DNA from: Bacteroidetes bacterium UBA6491
Lineage (GTDB): Bacteria > Bacteroidota > Bacteroidia > NS11-12g > UBA9320
DNA length: 6,488 nt
Assembly: GCA_002436505.1 (NCBI GenBank)
Contig: DJML01000078.1
Span: 1-6,488 of the forward strand
Direction of reading: 5' to 3'
The position numbers were made by a program, and so were the translations under genes. Shown here one piece after another: positions 6,056-6,488 of this stretch. Within the stretch, counting starts at the first letter, position 1. Each line of letters opens with the position of its first letter. The notes below the pieces were generated by a model. It was not told where the DNA came from and did no database searches. It saw only the letters and a list, made by a program, of their open reading frames with translations.

Positions 6056-6488
6056 ATGAAAAAGTACTTGTCGCATATTGTCACCTTGCTAGTGAGCATT
6101 GCTCTTGTTTTGGGCACACTGGTCTTCATTAACGCAAGAACGAACAACTCAGAATTAGCGGCAGGTAGCAGCTATGGACCTGTTTCTGCTATTCAACTGC
6201 CTGAGATTCCGAAATCGATGAATTTTGCCGGCGAAAAAGTAAGGCTTGACCTCCCGGATGTTTATGAGCGTATTGACCGGGAATTCATTATCAATACTTT
6301 CTGGCACAGCAATACAATTCTCAATCTTAAACGAAGTGGAAAGTACCTTAAAGAAATTGCATCATACATCAAAGATGAAGGTTGTCCGGACGACTTCAAA
6401 TACGTTGCAGTTGCTGAAAGTGGGTTGACGAATTCGACTTCCCCGGCCGGGGCAAAGGGTTTCTGGCAATTTATGGAAGGGACCGCAT
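6056..6488 (+). CDS. MltD-like lytic murein transglycosylase (SLT domain), C-terminus cut by window edge
   Basis: The visible 144 codons begin MKKYLSHIVTLLVSIALVLG, a hydrophobic signal peptide or membrane anchor at about 5-25 without a lipobox cysteine. A periplasmic linker follows, then the start of a goose-lysozyme-like SLT domain (family GH23): REFIINTFWHSNTILNLKRSGKYLKEIASYIKDEGCPDDFKYVAVAESGL, followed by STSPAGAKGFWQFM. The catalytic acid is inferred to be E121 in VAVAESGL. Such enzymes cleave the MurNAc-GlcNAc bond of peptidoglycan with 1,6-anhydro product formation. The remaining SLT fold and any LysM repeats typical of MltD relatives lie past the window, so the MltD assignment is tentative while the transglycosylase call is firm. 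The ATG lies 18 bases after the stop of the barrel gene, with only a weak AAAGGG 12 bases upstream. It is probably cotranscribed with hscA and the barrel gene. Confidence 0.92.
   Translation, partial: MKKYLSHIVTLLVSIALVLGTLVFINARTNNSELAAGSSYGPVSAIQLPEIPKSMNFAGEKVRLDLPDVYERIDREFIINTFWHSNTILNLKRSGKYLKEIASYIKDEGCPDDFKYVAVAESGLTNSTSPAGAKGFWQFMEGTA

Noticed and set aside
6246..6428. 60-codon plus-strand frame near the window end
   Set aside because: It overlaps the transglycosylase reading frame in another phase; only the latter shows family motifs.

Overview
The window looks like an ordinary chromosomal stretch from a Bacteroidota bacterium, probably a non-gut lineage with a type IX secretion system (T9SS). 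Four things in the sequence support this: a large secreted protein ends in a T9SS-type sorting domain; start codons lack Shine-Dalgarno sequences; matches to the Bacteroidota promoter element TAnnTTTG lie just ahead of several genes; and there is an outer-membrane barrel of the PorT-like/OMP_b-brl_2 type. I cannot name a genus. No RNA gene, IS element, phage gene or CRISPR array was seen.

Layout: two gene groups diverge from a short region at about 3438-3551. On the minus strand, reading leftwards, are a small DCC-family (DUF393) predicted thiol-disulfide oxidoreductase (3015-3437), a 657-residue exported von Willebrand A-domain protein with a T9SS tail (944-2917), and the first 275 codons of prfA, encoding peptide chain release factor 1 (1-826, cut by the window edge). 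The gaps of 97 and 117 bp each hold a promoter candidate, so these three genes need not form one operon.

On the plus strand are an HscA-type Hsp70 for Fe-S cluster assembly (3552-5393), an outer-membrane beta-barrel protein starting with GTG and overlapping hscA by four bases (5390-6037), and the first 144 codons of a MltD-like lytic murein transglycosylase (6056-6488, cut by the window edge). Tight spacing suggests one transcript. It would pair a cytoplasmic Fe-S chaperone with two envelope proteins, and no hscB, iscU, iscS or fdx is visible beside hscA.

No gene-free stretch exceeds 300 bp. I found no convincing new biological system. The points most worth checking are the hscA/outer-membrane-protein coupling, the multi-domain secreted VWA protein, and the nearly leaderless hscA promoter arrangement.
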